NCBI RefSeq assembly: GCF_021018805.1 | Contig: NC_086247.1 | Coordinates: 134,891,602 to 134,955,601, forward strand | DNA from: Prinia subflava | Taxonomy: Eukaryota > Chordata > Aves > Passeriformes > Cisticolidae | Direction: 5' to 3' | Length of the DNA stretch: 64,000 nucleotides | Shown: one piece after another, positions 15,590 through 26,640 of the stretch | How the letters are laid out: the number at the start of each line of letters is the position of its first letter | How positions within the stretch are numbered: the stretch's first letter is position 1 | Notes under the pieces: model-generated | The model's input: the letters and a program-made list of their open reading frames with translations, nothing else | Told to the model about the DNA's origin: nothing | Database searches by the model: none | Translations under genes and position numbers: made by a program

Positions 15590-16350
15590 TTCTGTTTAGC
15601 TGTTCACCCCAGAACTCAGGTATACGTGTGCCTAGCAGTTGCACTGGAGGTGAGAGTGCTGGAGCCAGAACAAGGAGGGAAAGAGGGTTTGCCTGCACGA
15701 GGGGAGAGGATTTCCTGCCCAAAGATGAGAAGTGATGCTAGGAGTACAGCATGTAAGGCAAACCTATGGCAGTGCATTGCCATGGTGTGGTACTCTGGAA
15801 ATGGACCACGGCCTCTCTCTCCTCTTTCCCTGAGAGGAATGGGGTGAGTAGGGAGGTGGGGCCAGCTCGAGCTCCCACTCTGGCAGCTCTGGGCACCATT
15901 GATGGAGTTCTCCCTCCCACTGGTGCTGGCTGCTGCTTGCACAGACATCCTGCACTGGGAACAGCCAGTTCCTTCTGTTCCACTCCCATTCCACCTCCTT
16001 GCAACACAACTTGATTCTAATGAGGCAAGGAAAAGGAGATGACATGGAAGACAACCAATGAGAAAAAGAAGGAGAAGGAGTAATAGTAAAAATGAAAGCA
16101 GGGAGGCAAAAGGCAGGATCATGGAGAGCACACGCAGAAGAACCTCTGGTCCTTGAACGTATCCAGCAAGTTCATGGGTCCTGGCTGGTGGTGCTCAGCC
16201 TAGAGATGTGACAGGACAAGCAGGCAGAAATAGAAGTCACCATCATAATGAACAAATCTTCCCTGTCGCTGATCAAATTTCTCCTTCTCTTGCTACATGG
16301 GTCTAGATGGACAGGATCGGGGGATATCCCTGTCCACTGGAGTCAAGAAG
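15590..16350. other. GC-richer island in AT-rich intron, possible old repeat
   Basis: Base composition rises clearly against the flanks. Overlapping open frames occur on both strands; the longest is 171 codons on the minus strand (16131-15616), with a very leucine-rich N-terminus encoded by a gaa/gag/aag-rich stretch at about 16040-16100. I recognise no protein family or repeat family. It may be an ancient transposon or a lineage-specific insertion. Confidence 0.4.
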
Positions 16351-16955
16351 GGGGAGGTTAAGGCTAAAAGGTTAGGGTAGAATTGCAGTCAGTGTCTCAA
16401 CAAGAGCGGGAACTGGAGCAGAGGTTCCTGTCATGCTCCCCATCAGGATCTTCATTTTGCTACCAAAGCAGAACACAAGTGATGGACAAAGGTGAATAAA
16501 GGCTGATATTAAAGGTTGATTTGAAGTAGAATGATAAAAAAGGTGTGCAGAATTGTGAAGTGACTTCAGTATCAGTTTTCTCTTCTTGATCAGCAATGAC
16601 ATTTTGATGCTGATTTGGGTCAGATGAGCCAAGAACCACTGATTTTGAGATTTGTCTGATTTCCATTCTTCTTCACTGTTAGTTTCATTTTAGTGCTTGA
16701 TCATCAATGCCTAGTTGTGTATTCTTTATCAGAGGAGTTGCATTTGACAGGCTGCCAAAATCAAGCATGTGATCTGTGTAGCTCGAAAGGATGGGATGAA
16801 TCCTGCAAAGCTAAAACAGCAATGATGGGGACAGGGTTCATCCTCTAAAAGTCCCCTTACTCTTACTGCTGTGCTTGGTTCCTGAAAATTTCCCAAAGTT
16901 CACTCTCTCCAAGTAATTCTTTTTGTGTGATCATTCTTCTGATTGATTAATTCCC

Positions 16956-16980
16956 AATTAATTAATTAATTAATTAATAA
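16956..16980. repeat. (AATT)n microsatellite
   Basis: About six tandem aatt units ending in aataa; each unit is self-complementary. Confidence 0.85.
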
Positions 16981-19900
16981 TTCCCTTCCCAATTAATGGA
17001 AGTCCTGAATTTTTACTACTTTTACCACTTTCACTGATATGCTGCTTCGACCAGTTTCTCCATCAGACCCAGAAGCCTTGGAAGGAAAGTTAATCTCATG
17101 AGGTGAACTGTGTATTACCAATTTCTGAAGTACATTTTTTTTTTCTTTCAAAACAGAGTAACTGGGAAATTAAGGTGGTTTTGTCTTTTGTTTTCTTTTT
17201 TTTAAAAAAAAAAGTCAGAATATAAAAATGACTGCAACTCTTCAAGTTTCTTTTCTCTTGCTATTAATGGAACGCTGGCTTTTCTTTTTGCTTCATTTCG
17301 ACTAAATGAAATATTATTGCTGTAAATAGATCTATAGATTATTGTCAAGCTAAATAAGACTTGAAAATCAGTCCTTTTAATGTACACCATTGACATTAGC
17401 ACCGAGATATTTCTGTCTTTCATTGACATCTCCATGATTTTTCCACCTCAAAATCAAGCATGAAAAAGATCTAACTAATAATATATTTTAAAATGCTCAG
17501 TAACTGTAAGTCATTCTGTTAGTCCAAGATAAGGTGCAACCTTTACTACAAGACTCCTAAACTCATCTAGTGGGAAAAGAAAGGTTTATTTCTCTACTAA
17601 CTCTCTAAAAGTGTTTGGATTCAGATATATTTGCAAGTTTTGTTGATAGGCTAAGCATCACAATTCACCAATGATTTATGATAACAAAAGATGAATATGG
17701 ATTCCACGTGCTTCATATACTGTGTGGTCTGCCATTTCTTAGTAACCAAGATTTTACAATGGCATTACTATTATTAGAGACCTGGAATACCTCCAGAGGT
17801 TATTCTGACATCAAAAGAATGACAAAGTTAATGTGCACAGAACTCCCCCATGACAGAAGTCCACTTCCTGGAGAGTGGGATATTATTAATTATGCCAATG
17901 ACAACACTACAAACTGGTTTTTACATCCAAATCATAAATGAAATAACCTTCTTAAAGGGAAGTCGAGGACAATGGCATGTTAAATCCCTGTCAGATAAAA
18001 ATATCTACCCAAATGGCTTCTGCCATTCTTCACGAGGTGTACACTGTGGCATAATAGGGTTCCCAAATTCCTTAGGATGATTTTGGAATCTCTGTGGTTT
18101 AAAACTCAGCTTTTTTTCTCTTTATCTAATATTTATTTCTCCTTCCAAATAATTTTGATGAGCTGATTAAAGAAAAGAAAGAATGGGGAGAAAAAATCAG
18201 TTGTTTGAGGATTTTATTCACTGTTGTCCTAGTTTGTATTTGAAAAAGCTATATATTATTATAGGAATTATATATTAGAATTGAAATTATTATTAACAAA
18301 ATTAGTAATTGGTTCTTTGCTATATAGACATTTCTCTATATATAGTTCTCAAACCAGAAGCTGAATTTTGGGTTTTGTGGCCTCAGGCCAAAAATGCGAT
18401 TGTTGTAAAAACACGCTTGTGAGATAGCAAGTCATGTTGTGCATGCCAGGAGCTGAGTATATGAAGTCTGCTTGTTGCCTGTCACTGACACCTCTCATGG
18501 AGCTCAGCAGAGCTGGGAACACCCTCTCTTGTGATGCATCTCTCCCTGCAGTACCATAACCCTTCTCATGGGTGTCCTTGAAGCTGTGTGGCCCCACATC
18601 CTATTCAACATGCTGCAAAATTCTTCACTGGATGTATTAATTTTCCATGTTCATGGTAGTAAGCCCCTCTTGTTTATTCTCTGTGGGGTTTTGTTTTGTT
18701 TATCAGTCTCTAATTTTTAGTGTAATTTTATATCAGATACTGTAAATTATTTAGGGTGTTTTTTTCTTTTATGACATTTTTCGTTGACATTAATTTTCTC
18801 TGTGGTATTGCAGGGAGCAGGAAAGGCATTGCTGTGCAAGCACTGCCCAGCATTAATGAAACATAACAATAACAGTAGAAATTGAATTGACTTGGTGGTT
18901 ACATTTTTAGATTTATAATGCTGAATATTGAGACATTTTGCCAGCTAGTCTGAAGAAGGCTCCAGAAATGTCCACCTACCCTGTGTAATAGCAAATTGCT
19001 GAAGTTGAAGCAGGCAGCTGAATTTTTAAATATTGTATTAAATTCTAGTGAGATAATATTTTGCAAATCATTCACTAGAGAAATATTCCAGATGGAGGAA
19101 TTGTTTGAAATGATTCTTATGGTGAGGATGCTGCCTGAGCATTTCTACCACTGTCAATGGAAGGAGTACTAAACAAAGAAATAAAAAGCCATCCTAGCAG
19201 TAAATCCCAGTGTAATCAAATGAAAGTTGATAATTTTTCAAAACAGAAATCAAGAACTCTTTGTATTATTACTTCCTAAGGCCAGATCTCATGCTTAAAA
19301 CAAGTTGTATTTATGGAAGAAAGATATCTTTGTGCACCCAAGATTCACACAGCGTTTCATCAAAACTACAACTGTCCTGCACTCGACAAGATAAGAGCAC
19401 AAGCATTGAAGATACTGGACTAATTTTTCTGCTGAAACCTGATGTTACTGAATCTTGCTCTGAGGAGCAGCTGTGAGGTACCTGAGCTCTAACATGGTTC
19501 CTAAGCTCTAACAAATCAGGACAACTGATTGAAAGTAATCTTTCATTCTCATGAAGAATCATGCTTATTTCAGTATCAAATTCTTTTTAAGTGTACATGT
19601 GGCTTGTGGGAAAGCAGCAGAGGCAAAATATCTCTGGTTAGCAAGCTAGTTGGTTAGCTGCTTAAAAGCTGAAGTTTTATACAAAGATAACACCTTAAAT
19701 TTCCTTTTGGGCATTGAATGTGTATATTTCGTTATGGAATTCTGTTCAATTTTACTGTTTTCAGTGTGGCAGGAGGGATATGAAAAATAAGTGTGGAGAA
19801 TTCTAATACAATTTCCATCACATTTTGCAGTACTTTCAAGGAAAAGGGATCAATGATAGACAGAGAGTATGCTGTGGGGAAGGAATAAAGCCTGATGTTG

Positions 19901-22651
19901 CACTGTCTCAGCAGTGGCTCCTATCTTTCTGTGTTGGCACACAGAGCAATACCTCTGAGCAGGAGGGAAATTTGTCCTAGCTGGTGGTGCTGTGGAAAGA
20001 GAAAGGACCACGGGGTCAGGACCTTGTTAAGAGTGAGGATGGTTGTGAATTTGCATCCTGCAGAAAGTCTATGCTAATTAATTATTTTCCCTGCATCTCA
20101 TGCATTTATTTCCTTAAACTTCCAAACCGATGGATAGGAAGAGTGAAACTTACTTGGCTCTTCAAATTGTGTGTGTGCCGAGTGAAGCATTTTATTGCAG
20201 TCTATCAGAAATTTGAGGGAGGTTTTTCTGGCTGTTCCTGCTGCTCTGAACCTTTCTGCACAGGAGCCAGCAGGAGATGTGTTCATCACTTAATGAAGAG
20301 CTCTTTGACAACCCAAATTGCCCTATGGGCAACATCTGTTAAATGGCAAAGGTGATACAAAGCAGAGTGAAACACAGTGTTTCCAGCCAAAATTAGTACC
20401 TCAAATTAGCTTGTGTCTGTTACAGGGGATTACACTTGTCATCACCAGTGGGCAGCTCACTCTGAAGGGACTGTGGAGGCCTGGCTCTTGACTAGCTCTC
20501 ACAATTGCCCTCATTTACCTCATCTTTTTCTGATGTCTTATATTGCCATGCAGTTGTAAAACTATTTTTTTTTCTCTCTGTAAAGCTTCCTTTGTCTGTA
20601 ATTCCTGTGTCAAGTGTCCTGGGAATACCCCTCCTGTCTTTGTAAGGGACTAACCACTGCCTGGAAACTCTGCTTTGCCTGTCTCTCGTTGGTGAACCCT
20701 TACAGCCCTTTCCATTCCCACACTTATGTTTTATCTTCACAAATTGGATCAGAAACACTTAGGGCAAAGAGAATGATAAGCTTTAGGGAAAAAAAAAATA
20801 AAAAGCATTCCATATGCCTTGACATTACTCTCATCATCATATATCAAGGCATTTGCCAACTTTGTGATGATTATGGGCAGTAGTGGTCATGAAGTGGTAA
20901 TAGCTTAAAATGACCATATTTGTGGTTTTGTATGACTCTGTTTCATAGAATAACACATAGCTAGCCAAAGCATTTGTCCATATGTAATGCCAAATAAGCA
21001 TTAAAAAAATTAAATAATTTCACAGAAAAGAATAATAAATTAAATTACTTACTGTTAAGACAAAGAGCCTTCAGGGTAGCTGAAAACTGCTCCTCTGAAC
21101 ACTGGGAAGTTTTTAGGTATAGACTATGTCTAAAATGGATCCATAACTTTTTATAGTATAATTTTTTAATTAAGTATTTATCTTATGCTTAGCCTTTACA
21201 GAAGCATTCAAAGTCTCAATAATATTATGCTGTTAATCATAGTGAAGATTTTTAACGCTTGACAAATCTTTATTTACTCCAGCTACTACAAAATACAATG
21301 CTTCTTTGGTTTGGCACATGCTTATGAGTTAAAAAAAAAATCTTCAATACATTTCTGCCTACAGCTTCTAATTAAAAAAGGAAATTCCTGATGAGTGGGA
21401 AACACCTTTTGATGCTGTAAGGCAGCAGTTCATAAAAATTATGTATGTGTGGAATTCCTACACCAAAAAAAATGTGGTCAGTTCATAAATCTCCTAAGAC
21501 GTGTAAAATAGTACTTGGATATATCTGTTTCATAAAGACAAAATTAAGATTATGATGATATTTGGGTACAAAATTTTTCATGAAATTAAGTCTTTCCAAG
21601 CATAGAGTACTTAGAAACCATTCAGGCTGGGAACTGTGTAAAAAATTCAGCTCAGAGTAATATTAATTATTAAAGATACATACTGCTATAAGTTACATAG
21701 GGTCTTAGTTTGAATTCTGTTCAAATATTATTGAAAGTTTTCCTTTCTGAAAAAGTTTATTTCTTACTTTGACAAAAGTTAATTTTTCCTGGTTTTCTTA
21801 GTGTTTGGGCTTTTTTTTTTTATGTGTTGAATTTCTACTAATATCAATATTACTGTCAAGTGGCAGTAAAATCTTTTCAGTCACTTGGTCCCATTTGCAT
21901 CTTAATGAAGGCTCTTTTCCTTGAACTTTTAAGGGAAAACTATTTTACATCTCAAATCAGGCAGCTGCAAATGCAGTTTTATAATTTTTTATGTATAATC
22001 CTGTATATTGTGTGATGCTATTGCGACCTAGTACCCCATAGCAGCAGGTACCATTGATGATTACTCATAACAGCCAGAGAAACTGAGGGCTGCATTCTCC
22101 TTAGCATATTATCCTCCATATCTGTAAATGTCATACATTTGTGTTCTTGTTCCTAGAATACTTACAAAATTCATATTCTTCCTCATATTTCTGCTGAAAT
22201 CTAGGCACCAGCACTGACTCATCATTTGGCTTCCTTAAGAAATGACTGTTAAGGCAAATATTCACAGAAATTATATAGTGATCCTAATGTTACCAGAATG
22301 TAAAACTCCTTAGATTGCCACAGGGTGCTTCCCTAATTGTCTGCACCTCCTGTCAGGGCAGCTCTCCGTTAGCGAGGTGATTACAAGAGCACTGAGCAGG
22401 TGAGTTCCTCCTGCTCCTTAGCCACGAAGGTTTAGGGTGGGGCGAGCAGGGGGTGATTAAAAGAGGGCTCCAGGGAGCGTGGCACGTCTGTGAGGTCATG
22501 GCACAGCAGTTTGTGCAGGCAGGGTTGCAGATTTCCTACTGCTAGTGGGGTTTTTAGTTTGTTGTGGGTTGGTTGGTTGGTTTGGGGTTTTTCTGTTAGT
22601 AATGGCTTTTACACAATCAAAGCCGCAGTTGATAAAAGTGTATGTAGCCAA

Positions 22652-23677
22652 ATGGAACCCTCCAGAAAGGATGTGTCTGTCCAGACCCCTTCCTGTGTGA
22701 AGTGTTTGAGCCTATCAGCAGTACCAGGGAGTGTTGCAGAAGAAGCCTGCCTGCCCTGTGAACAGGTGAATGATCTCCTTTTGCTGGTGCCCGAGCTTAG
22801 GGAGGAAGTGAAAGACTAAGGAGTATTAGGGAAAGTGAAAGGGAAACAGTTTGGTGGCGTTCCACCCTTCCATCCTTGGGGAGGTCCACCAGGAGTCAGA
22901 GGATTCCCATGCCTCCTCTGTCAGGCAATAGGAGGGCACCTGGTGGATGATGGGGAGTGGAAATGGGTCTCTACTTGGGGAGGTAATAATAAAAATCCCT
23001 CCTGGCTCCCATCACCTACCCAGGTGCCACTTCAGAATAGGCATGAGGATCTGGATCCTGAGGGTCAGCCAGATGACACAGAAGAGAATGACCTGCCCAG
23101 TGGGCCTCCAAGTTACACTTCATCTGTCAGATGGACCACCACCTCTAACATTAAAAAGAAAATAAGGGTAGTTATAGTGGGTGACTCCCTTCTGAGGGGA
23201 ACAGAGGGCCCCATACGTTAACCAGACCCATCCCACAGGGAGGTCTGCTGCCTCCCTGGGGCCCACGTATGGGATACTACCAAAAGACTCCCTGGGCTGA
23301 TTTGGCCCTCTGATTATTACCCACTGCTGATACTCCAGGCTGGCAGTGATAAGACTGAAAAGAGGAGCATCGGGGCAACTGAAAGGGACTTTAGGGCACT
23401 GGGTCAAGTGGTTGATAGGACAGGAGCACAGATACTATTCTGCTCAGTCCCTTTGGAGGCAGACAAAAATGATGAAAGAAACAGGAGAGCCCACCTTGCC
23501 AATAAGCGGCTCAAGGGTTGGTGTCATCAGCAGAATTTTGGGTTCTTTGATCATGGGGCAACTTTTACAGCACCTGGCCTGCTGGAACTGGATGGGCTCC
23601 ATCTCTCTGTTAAGGGTAGAAGGATTTTAGCTCATGAACTGGCAGAACTCACTGAGAGGGCTTTAAACTGGGCTTGA
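22652..23677 (+). pseudogene. CR1 ORF1 (zinc-motif and esterase-type protein), two nonsense codons
   Basis: A single reading frame from ATG 22652 to the stop at 23675-23677 (342 codons) with only two internal stops, TAA at 22817 and TAA at 23219. The N-terminal part has paired cysteines (C-V-K-C, and C-L-P-C about 25 residues on) as in CR1 ORF1 zinc motifs. A basic stretch near 23150 leads to VVIVGDSLLRGTEG, the GDS block of SGNH esterases (GDS codons at 23180-23188). The C-terminal block LDGLHLS near 23595 supplies the D-x-x-H residues. ORF1 proteins bind nucleic acid and assist retrotransposition. Frame conservation suggests modest age. Confidence 0.85.
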
Positions 23678-23769
23678 AGGGGAAAGGTGATGCAGCTGGG
23701 CTGTCTGGAAGCAGGCCCAAGGGTGCCAAACCTGAGTTAGAGGTGAAGTCAGTAGCCCAGCTGAGGTGC

Positions 23770-26640
23770 ATGGGTAGCAAACAAGAAGAGCTGGAGGCCA
23801 TGGTACAGCAGCAAAGCTATGATTTAGTTACTGTCACAGAAACGTGATAGTAAGTAGTAGTGGCATGACTCACATAGCTGGATCACTGCACTGGATGGCT
23901 ACAGGCTCTTTAGAAGAGACAGGAAAGGGAGAAGAGGTGGAGGGGTGGCCCTTTATACAGGGAGGCTCTTGATGCAATGGGTATTGAAATTACTGACAAT
24001 GAAGTTGAATGTTGTATCTTACCTGTGAATAAGAATTCAGAGGAAGGCCAACAAGGCTGGCATCCTACTGGGAGTCTGCTATCGTCCACCCACCCAGGAA
24101 GAGGTGGACAACTTATTCTATGAGCAGCTGGAGAATATTTCAGGATCACCAGCCCTTGTTCTTGTAGGTGATTTTAACCTACCAGACATCTGCTGGGAAC
24201 TTAAAACAGCAGAAAAGAGGAAATTCTTAGGGTGTGTGGAGGACAACTTTTTGTCACAGCTGGTGGGTGAGCCCACCAAGGGAGGGACTGTGTTTACACC
24301 TGTTGTTAGCAAATAGAGATGGGCTGGTGAGAGATGTGGTGGTTGGAGGCTGCTTGGGGCACAATGATCATAAAATTATAGAGTTCTCGATATTTGGTGA
24401 AATCATCAATAAAACTTTTATACTGGACTTCCAGAGGGAAGACTTTGGCCTAATTAGGAGACTTATTCAGAGAGTTTCTTGGGAAGCAGCCCTTATAAAC
24501 AAAGGAGTCCAGAAAACATGGGTGTGCTTCAAAACAGAGATCTTGGACATAGGAACAGACTGTCCCTGTGTACTGAAAGATGAGTTGACAAGGCAAGCGT
24601 CCAGTCTGGATAGGCAACAAGGTTTCAAAGGAATTTAAGTATTAAAAAAGGATGTTTCATTTTTGGAAGGAGGGTCAGGTGTCTCAGCAAGTATTTAAGG
24701 GGATTGCTAGGGCATGTAGGAAAAAAATCAGGGAGGCCAAAGCTCAGTTCAAACTACATTTGGCAACTTTTGTAAAGGATAATAAATGTTTTTACAAATA
24801 TATTACTGGCAAAAGGAAGGGTAAAACCAGCCTTTGTTCTCGGCTGGATATGGGAAGGAACTTAGTAACTACAAAAGAGGAGGAGACAGAAGTGCTTAAC
24901 ACCCTCTTTGCCTCAGTCTTCAGTGGGACAAAGGCTTGTCCTCAGGACAGCTGCCCTCCTGGGTTGGTGGATGGTGTCAGGGAGCAGAATGATCCCCTGT
25001 TATCCAGGAGGAGGCAGTCAGAGAACTGCTGAGCTGCTGGGATATTCATAAATCTCTGGGCCCAGATGGGATCCATCCCAGGGTGATGAGGGAGCTGGCA
25101 GAGGAGCTTGCAAAGCTGCTCTCTATCATTTACCAACAGTCCTGGCTCACTGGTGAGGTTCCAGATGACTGGAAGCTGGCCAGTGTGATGCCCATTCACA
25201 AAAAGGGTGGGAAGGAGGATCCTGGTAATTATAGGCCAATTAGCCTGACCTCAGTACCCAGTAAGGTAATGGAGCAGTTTATACTGAGAGCTATCATGCA
25301 GCACTTACAGGATGGCCAGGGTATCAGACCCAGCCAGCGTGGGTTTAGGAGGGGCAGGTTGTGTTTGACCAACCTGGTCTCCTTTTATGACCAGCTGACC
25401 CGCCTGATATATGTGGGGAAGGCTGTGGATGTTGTCTATTTGGACCTCAGCAAGGCTTTGGACACTGTCTCCCACAGCACACTCCTGGAAAAGCTGGCAG
25501 CCCAGGTTTGGACAGGAGCACTCTGTGCTGGGTCAGGAACTGGCTGCATGGCCAGGCCCAGAGAGTGGTGGGGAAGGTTCTGCATCCAGTGGCAGGCAGG
25601 CACCAGGGGTGTCCCTCAGGGGTCTGTGCTGGGGCCAGGTCTGTTCAATGTCTTTACTGATGTCATGGATGAGGGTATTGAGTCTTTCATTAGTTAATTT
25701 GCAGATGACACTAAGCTGGGAGCGTGTGTGGATCTGTTGGAAGGTAGGAGGGCTCTGCAGAGAGACCTGGAAGGGTTGGATGGATGGACAGAGTCCAATG
25801 GGATGAAGTTTAATAAGTCCAAGTGCTGAGCCCTGCATTTTGGCCACAAAAACCCCTTGCAACGTTGTAGGTTGGGGACAGCGTGGCCGGACAGTGCCCA
25901 GGCAGAAAGGAACCTGGGGGATCTGGTGACAGCAGCTGGACATGAGCCAGCAGTGTGCCCTGGTGGCCAAGAAGGCCAATGGCATCCTGGCCTGGATCAG
26001 GAACAGTGTGGCCAGCAGGGGCAGGGAGGTCATTCTTCCCCTGTATATAGCATTGGTGAGACACACCTCAAGTACTGTGTCCAGCTCTGGCCCCTCAGTT
26101 TGGGAAGGACATTGAGAGCTGTGTCCAGCTCTGGCCCCTCAGTTTAGGAAGGACATTGAGTGCTGTGTCCAGCTGTGTCCCCTCAGTTTAGGAAGGACAT
26201 TGAGTGCTGTGTCCAGCTGTGTCCCCTCAGTTTAGGAAGGACATTGAGGGCTGTGTCCAGCTCTGGCCCCTCAGTTTGGGAAGGACGTTGAGATGCTTGA
26301 GTGCATCCAGAGGGGGCAACGAGGCTGGTGAGGGGCTTGGAGCACAAGCCCTGTGAGGAACGCCTGAGGGAGCTGGGGGTGTTTGGCCTGAAGAAAAGGA
26401 GACTCAGAGGGAACCTTATCACTCTCTAGAACTTCCTGAAAGGTGGCTGCAGTCAGGTGGGAGTTGGTCTCTTTCTCCAGGCAGCACTGACAGAATGAGA
26501 GGACACGGTCTCAAGCTGTGCCAAGGGAAATATAGGCTGGGAATTAGGGAAAAGTTTTTTACAGAAAGGGTGATTTTCTGCCTGGAATTGTCTGCCTGAG
26601 GAGGTGGTGGAGTCACCATCCCTGGATTTGTTTACAAAAA
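23770..26640 (+). pseudogene. CR1 ORF2 (AP-type endonuclease and reverse transcriptase), frameshifted
   Basis: The frame opens at ATG 23770 (MGSKQEELEAM) and is cut by TGA at 23845, where a tryptophan codon is expected. Endonuclease motifs follow in separate frames: ALVLVGDFNLPDICW (near 24145-24190) and the catalytic GHNDH block (near 24357-24372). The reverse transcriptase core is open at 25083-25697, with PIHKKGGKEDPGNYRPISL, VVYLDLSKA and GVPQGSVLGP. A TAA at 25695-25697 falls one codon before the catalytic FADD motif (25698-25709). Further frameshifts and a 44-bp tandem expansion disrupt the C-terminal part. Product dead. Confidence 0.88.
26078..26297 (+). repeat. Five tandem copies of a 44-bp unit inside CR1 ORF2
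   Basis: Units starting tgtccagctctggcccctca occur at 26078, 26122, 26166, 26210 and 26254, an exact 44-base period. Copies differ by a few substitutions (ctctggcc/ctgtgtcc, tttggg/tttagg). In CR1 elements I know, this ORF2 segment occurs once, so the array is an expansion in this copy. A 44-base period is not a multiple of three and shifts frame at each copy. Confidence 0.93.

Noticed and set aside
15616..16131. 171-codon minus frame as a small membrane protein gene
   Set aside because: The leucine run comes from an aag/gag-rich low-complexity stretch. There is no homologue I recognise and no splice or promoter evidence, so it is kept only as an observation.
22490..22651. Upstream extension of the CR1 ORF1 frame
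   Set aside because: The frame is open but the residues are 5' UTR-like; the methionine at 22652 matches the usual ORF1 start.
26078..26297. Possible CRISPR-like array (regular repeats)
   Set aside because: The 44-bp units are directly adjacent with no unique spacers and lie inside a LINE; this is a tandem duplication.
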